Source of the DNA: Marinobacter goseongensis
Lineage (GTDB): Bacteria > Pseudomonadota > Gammaproteobacteria > Pseudomonadales > Oleiphilaceae
DNA length: 64,000 nucleotides
NCBI RefSeq assembly: GCF_023156235.1
Contig: NZ_JAKZAI010000001.1
Span: forward strand, 54,462-118,461
Direction of reading: 5' to 3'
Under the pieces are notes generated by a model that had not been told where the DNA came from, searched no databases, and was given only the letters and a program-made list of their open reading frames with translations. Of the stretch, positions 60,132 through 64,000 are shown in pieces. Numbering within the stretch: the stretch's first letter is position 1; each line of letters opens with the position of its first letter. Position numbers and translations under genes: made by a program.

Positions 60132-61157
60132 GTGACAGGTCAGGATCGTGATGTAACCCGTACCGGGCAGCAACCCTGGAAATCTCCCGTTGCCTTGTCA
60201 CTGCTTCTGCACGGTCTCATTGTGGTGGTGGCTCTGACCGGGTGGTCCTGGAGTACGCCTCGGGATGAGCCGCAGCCGCAGAGTATTGCCGCGCGGCTCA
60301 TTACTCAGCAACAGCCAGAGCCAAGCCCGGTGGTTGAAGAGCGGGAGCAGCCGGATCGAGACGAGGAGCGGCGGCGTGATCAGGAAGAGCAGCAGCGTCG
60401 GGAAGCGGCTGAGCGCCGCGCGGCAGAAGAAGAGAAGGCCAGGGAAGACGCGCGGCGGATAGAACAGGAAAAAGAGCGCAAGCAGCAAGAGGCTGAAGCG
60501 GTACGGAAGCGTGAAGAGCAGAAAGCCCGCGAGGAAGAGGCCGCACGCCAGAGGGCCGAGGCTGAGGCAAAGGAACGCGAGCGGCAGCGGGCGGAAGAGG
60601 AGAAGCGGCGTCAGGAAGAGGCCCGACAGGCCGAAGAAGAGCGCCGCAAGCAGGAAGAGGAACGTCGGAAGCGGGAAGAAGCCGAGAAACGCGAGCGTGA
60701 AGAGCAGGCTCGCCGTGAAGCTGAGCAGAAGCGCAAAGAGGCGGAACGGCGCCTGCGTGAGCAGCAGCTCGAAGCGCTGGCGGAAGAGGCGGATCGGGCG
60801 CAGCAAGCTGAGGCGCGGCGACGTCAGGAAGCGGCTGCAGCCAAAGCCCGGGAAGCGCGGATGATGTCGGAGAGTGAGAAGTATCAGGCGTTGATCCGGG
60901 AGCGGCTGAGCCAGGCCTGGTATCCCCCGTCATCTGCCACCGAGGACATGACGGCAAGATTGCAGATCACCTTGCTGCCGACCGGTGAACTGCAGGCCGT
61001 CAAACTGGTGAGCAGCAGCGGTAATACGGCTTTTGACAATTCTGCCCTCGGGGCAGTCAAATCGCTCAGTCGTTATCCGATTCCGGATGACCGGGACACG
61101 TTTGAGCGCTACTTCCGCCAGTTCACAATCGAATTCAATCCACGGCGGTTGCAATAA
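60132..61157 (+). CDS. tolA: TolA membrane-spanning linker protein
   Basis: A 341-aa protein. One helix (SPVALSLLLHGLIVVVALTGW, about 18-38) contains the S-x-x-x-H-type contact to TolQR. A long helical segment rich in Glu, Arg, Ala and Gln runs from about 68 to 250, with no break in heptad-like pattern. The C-terminal domain (about 255-341) binds TolB/Pal. The start is GTG at 60132. Confidence 0.95.
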   Translation: MTGQDRDVTRTGQQPWKSPVALSLLLHGLIVVVALTGWSWSTPRDEPQPQSIAARLITQQQPEPSPVVEEREQPDRDEERRRDQEEQQRREAAERRAAEEEKAREDARRIEQEKERKQQEAEAVRKREEQKAREEEAARQRAEAEAKERERQRAEEEKRRQEEARQAEEERRKQEEERRKREEAEKREREEQARREAEQKRKEAERRLREQQLEALAEEADRAQQAEARRRQEAAAAKAREARMMSESEKYQALIRERLSQAWYPPSSATEDMTARLQITLLPTGELQAVKLVSSSGNTAFDNSALGAVKSLSRYPIPDDRDTFERYFRQFTIEFNPRRLQ

Positions 61158-61162
61158 GGAAA

Positions 61163-62512
61163 ATGGGAAAGCTGATGACGAATCGGACCAGAACACCCGG
61201 AAAAACATCGCGCATCCGCTACGCATGCCAGCTGGTGTGTGCCTTCTTTGTATGCGCAGTACTTGGCAGTGGCCCGGCGTCGGCCGAGCTCACCATCCGG
61301 ATCACAGAAGGTGCTGATGCGGCGATTCCTGTTGCAGTGGTGCCCTTTGCCGAGAGCGGTGGCATTCCTTCCAGTGACAAGGTCAGTAGCATCGTTCAGG
61401 ACGACCTGACCATGAGCGGCGAATTCAACACGCTTGCGCCGGAAAAAATGCTGAGCCTGCCCTCACAACGTTCCGAGATGTATTTCCGCGATTGGCGACT
61501 GCTGGGACAGCGCTACGTGCTGGTGGGCCAGCTTAGCCGCAGCGGCGACCGGGTTGAGGCCCGCTACGAGCTGTTTGATGTTAATCGCGAGGAACGCATT
61601 CTGGGGTCTTCGGCCAGTGCGAGCGCAAACAACATGCGCACGCTGGCGCATCACATCAGCGACAAGGTCTATGAGGCCATCACCGGGGTGCCGGGGGCGT
61701 TTTCCACTAAGCTGGCGTACGTCACCCTGGATCGTGCCAGCGGAGAGCCTCGCTACCGCCTGCAGGTCAGTGACGTGGATGGTAAGCGCGCTCGGGTCCG
61801 GCTGGAGGGCAAAGAGCCCATTCTGTCGCCCGCCTGGTCGCCGGATGGTGAAAAGCTGGCTTACGTATCGTTCGAGACCGGGCGCCCCGCGGTGTTCATT
61901 CACGAACTGGCCTCTGGCAACCGCACCCGCATTGCCGAGTTTCGGGGGCTCAACTCGGCGCCAGCGTGGTCAGACGATGGCCGCTCGCTGTTGTTGACGC
62001 TGTCCAAAGATGGCAACGCCGAGATTTACCGTATGGACATCGCCAGCAAGAATCTCAAGCGACTGACCAATCACTGGTCCATAGATACCGAGGCAAGCTG
62101 GGATCACACCGGCAATGGGTTCTTTTTTACTTCAGACCGGTCTGGTGGCCCCCAGATCTACCACAAGTCCAGTGAGAACGCAGATCCCCGTCGCATCACA
62201 TTTGGCAGTCGCTACAACGCACGACCGCGGCCGGATAACGAAGGCAAGTACGTGTATTACGTGCATCAGCGTGACAGGGCGTTTCACATCGCGCGGACAA
62301 ATCTCAAAAGCGGAGAGGAAACGGTCCTCACCCGCACCGAATCTGACGAGTCTCCAAGCGTGGCACCGAACGGCCGCATGCTGATTTACGCGACCAAGCA
62401 GAGTGGAAACAGTGTATTGACCGTTATTTCGGCGGACGGCGGGGCAGCCTACAGCCTGCCGGCGTCCGAAGGCGATGTGAGAGAGCCGGCCTGGTCGCCG
62501 ATTCTGCATTAA
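61163..62512 (+). CDS. tolB: TolB periplasmic beta-propeller protein
   Basis: A protein of 449 aa, or 445 if the ATG at 61175 is used. The signal peptide ends at GSGPASA/ELTIRITEG. The N-terminal domain contains VAVVPFAESG, the propeller repeats LSPAWSPDGEKLAYVSFE, NSAPAWSDDGRSLLLTLSKDG and EASWDHTGNGFFFTSDR, and ends AWSPILH. It links TolA and Pal. Two ribosome-binding options make the exact start uncertain. Confidence 0.96.
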   Translation: MGKLMTNRTRTPGKTSRIRYACQLVCAFFVCAVLGSGPASAELTIRITEGADAAIPVAVVPFAESGGIPSSDKVSSIVQDDLTMSGEFNTLAPEKMLSLPSQRSEMYFRDWRLLGQRYVLVGQLSRSGDRVEARYELFDVNREERILGSSASASANNMRTLAHHISDKVYEAITGVPGAFSTKLAYVTLDRASGEPRYRLQVSDVDGKRARVRLEGKEPILSPAWSPDGEKLAYVSFETGRPAVFIHELASGNRTRIAEFRGLNSAPAWSDDGRSLLLTLSKDGNAEIYRMDIASKNLKRLTNHWSIDTEASWDHTGNGFFFTSDRSGGPQIYHKSSENADPRRITFGSRYNARPRPDNEGKYVYYVHQRDRAFHIARTNLKSGEETVLTRTESDESPSVAPNGRMLIYATKQSGNSVLTVISADGGAAYSLPASEGDVREPAWSPILH

Positions 62513-62550
62513 TTCATCTGAAAGCAGTAAACCAATAGGAAGGAAACGTT

Positions 62551-63120
62551 ATGAAGATCACAGCTCATCAGAAAGCATTTGCAATGGTACTTTCCCTTGG
62601 CCTGGTTGCCGGCTGTAGCTCCACCGGGGATACCATGGAAGACGGCGCTTATGGCTCCGACGTCGAGGCGGTGGATCAGGATGGTGGCAGCACCGTATAC
62701 GGCGGCGGCGACCGTGATGGTGTGTCCTCGTCTGACCTGACCGACGAAGAGCTCCGTGAACGCGAGGAGCGGGCGGAACAGGAAGCGATGCGCAACATCA
62801 CCACCTTCTACTTCGACTTTGATACGGCGGAAATCAAGCCGGAAGCACGGGAAGTGCTGGTCGCCCATGCCCGCTACCTCGAAAACAACCCCAACCAGCA
62901 GGTTCGTCTCGAGGGTCATGCGGATGAGCGTGGCACCAAGGAATACAACCTGGCGCTGGGCGAGCGACGAGCCAACGCAGTTGAGCGGTTCCTGATCGTG
63001 AACGGTGCTTCCCGCGGACAAATGGAAACCGTAAGCTATGGTGAAGAAAAGCCGGCTGTGATGGGCTCTGATGAAAGTGCCTTGGCCCAGAATCGCCGTG
63101 TTGAACTCGTTTTCGAGTAA
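62551..63120 (+). CDS. pal: Pal peptidoglycan-associated lipoprotein
   Basis: A 189-aa outer-membrane lipoprotein. The lipobox is LVAGC with C22 as lipid acceptor. A Gly/Asp-rich linker (about 24-75) precedes the OmpA-like domain: YFDFDTAEIKPEAREVLVAHARYL, GHADERGTKEYNLALGERRA with the peptidoglycan-binding residues, and NRRVELVFE. It anchors the outer membrane to peptidoglycan. Confidence 0.97.
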   Translation: MKITAHQKAFAMVLSLGLVAGCSSTGDTMEDGAYGSDVEAVDQDGGSTVYGGGDRDGVSSSDLTDEELREREERAEQEAMRNITTFYFDFDTAEIKPEAREVLVAHARYLENNPNQQVRLEGHADERGTKEYNLALGERRANAVERFLIVNGASRGQMETVSYGEEKPAVMGSDESALAQNRRVELVFE

Positions 63121-63145
63121 CAGCTAAACAGCAACAGGACCCCCC

Positions 63146-63916
63146 ATGAGACACATGCTCATGGCGACAGTTGCCCTCTCGCTGGCGTTTGCGCCAGTGG
63201 GAGGCGCGCTGGCGCAATCTGCCACTCCGGTGTTTCAGGACAGCGCGTCTGAAGCCCGAAAAAATGCCGGGAACAGCCAGGCCAACGCCGAGCTGTTTTA
63301 CATGATCCAACAATTGCAGGGTGAGGTTCGCCGGCTTCAGGGAGAAGTCGAGGAACAGCGTAACCTGATTGATCGACTGACCCGCCAGTCGAGAGACCGG
63401 TACATTGATCTTGATCAGCGGATTCTGGAACTCTCGGAAAAAGCGTCGTCTGCAACAAGCTCCGCCGAACAGGGCGCAGCATCGGATTCTGCCAGCGTGG
63501 AGCGGCCCGCCGCCAAGGTCTACCGTCAGCCGGAAGCGGACGAGCGCAAGGCGTACGAGCAGATTCAGGACCTGATTCATAAAGACAAGAAGTACGACGA
63601 AGCCATCAACCGGATTTACGATTTCGTCGACAAGTACCCGGAGGGGGATCTGTCGGTGAATGCCTATTACTGGCTGGGCGAGGTGTATCTGGTCAAGCCG
63701 CAGCTTGAGCAGGCCAAGCAGGCCTTTACCATTGTGGCGACCCGTTATGCCGACCATCGCAAGGCTCCGGACGCGGTCTACAAACTGGGCGTTGCCCTTG
63801 ACCGTTTAGGCGAGAAAAACGAAGCGAAAAGTCGCATGGAATCGGTGGTGCGCAACTATCCGGAGTCGAACGCGGCCAAACTGGCGCAAAAGTATCTCGA
63901 TTCAGCGGACAGTTAA
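63146..63916 (+). CDS. cpoB: CpoB (YbgF) cell-division coordinator
   Basis: A 256-aa periplasmic protein. The signal peptide ends near GGALA/QSATP. A coiled coil (about 45-95, QQLQGEVRRLQGEVEEQRNLIDRL) drives trimerisation. Three TPR-like repeats follow from about 135 (YEQIQDLIHKDKKYDEAI, YWLGEVYLVKPQLEQAKQAF, YKLGVALDRLGEKNEAKSRM). CpoB couples Tol to the PBP1B synthase. It ends the tol-pal unit. Confidence 0.96.
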   Translation: MRHMLMATVALSLAFAPVGGALAQSATPVFQDSASEARKNAGNSQANAELFYMIQQLQGEVRRLQGEVEEQRNLIDRLTRQSRDRYIDLDQRILELSEKASSATSSAEQGAASDSASVERPAAKVYRQPEADERKAYEQIQDLIHKDKKYDEAINRIYDFVDKYPEGDLSVNAYYWLGEVYLVKPQLEQAKQAFTIVATRYADHRKAPDAVYKLGVALDRLGEKNEAKSRMESVVRNYPESNAAKLAQKYLDSADS

Positions 63917-63959
63917 TAACCAGTCTTGAAAGAATGTTGAGAAACCCGAACAAAAGGGG

Positions 63960-63987
63960 TTGATCAGCGCCCAAAAATCATTACTAT
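63960..63987 (+). promoter_or_regulatory. Possible promoter at the window end
   Basis: TTGATC (63960-63965), a 16-base spacer and TACTAT (63982-63987), followed by a GC-rich ATGCGCC stretch, look like a sigma-70 promoter reading out of the window. In related genomes a tRNA or queuosine genes follow cpoB; what follows here cannot be seen. Confidence 0.4.
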
Positions 63988-64000
63988 ATGCGCCTCGTTT

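Overview
The window is a stretch of chromosome from a Gram-negative gammaproteobacterium. The markers are LPS/lipid A genes (msbA, lpxK, kdsB), the Lol and Tol-Pal outer-membrane systems, and gammaproteobacterial operon orders (rluE-nudJ-mnmA-hflD-purB; cspD/clpS-clpA...infA-bpt-aat-trxB; aspS-ruvCAB-ybgC-tolQRAB-pal-cpoB). Gene order and protein sequence look closest to Marinobacter or a near relative of Pseudomonas; this is inferred from remembered synteny, not from a search. Coding density is high, and there are no rRNA or tRNA genes, insertion sequences, phage genes or CRISPR arrays. Most of the window is core genome.

Layout. (1) 1-5956: an envelope/oxidative-stress block with htpX (cut by the window edge), an unknown 164-aa protein, alaA, a two-cysteine glutathione peroxidase with an OhrR/OspR-type regulator and a recognisable OhrR-type operator, a hybrid sensor kinase, and a membrane-anchored helical protein. 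(2) 6187-14213: a LysR regulator, then the minus-strand RNA-modification/purine operon rluE-nudJ-mnmA-hflD-purB-roxA-GNAT, then cspD. (3) 14552-21389: a nearly complete N-degron pathway (clpS, clpA, bpt, aat) with infA, trxB and an unexplained periplasmic binding protein. (4) 21543-25574: an orphan MoxR ATPase, the agmatine-to-putrescine pair aguA-aguB, a small secreted protein and a PilZ protein. (5) 25690-37067: envelope biogenesis and DNA uptake (one lolC/E-type gene, lolD, DUF2062, comEC, exbB-exbD-msbA-lpxK-ycaR-kdsB-PTP-murB). (6) 37090-45900: proS, a TetR gene, an Lrp gene, leuA, a cold-shock gene with a long leader, prpE and xseA. (7) 46115-53285: guaB-guaA-tadA-galE-ugd-HIT and an unknown protein behind a perfect CRP/Vfr-type site. 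(8) 53430-63916: fabR, then aspS, ruvC-ruvA-ruvB-ybgC and tolQ-tolR-tolA-tolB-pal-cpoB.

I found no clearly new multi-gene system. The best leads are small: a nested set of inverted repeats ending in a terminator between the 168-aa protein and fabR (about 53299-53392); a perfect palindrome over the guaB -35 element; a perfect CRP/Vfr site before an unknown gene; an OhrR-type operator before gpx; a palindrome between cspD and clpS; an orphan moxR; a substrate-binding protein with no transporter; and a GNAT/PLD-like fusion behind roxA. Start codons were re-chosen wherever the longest open frame looked too long, and this is noted in each entry.
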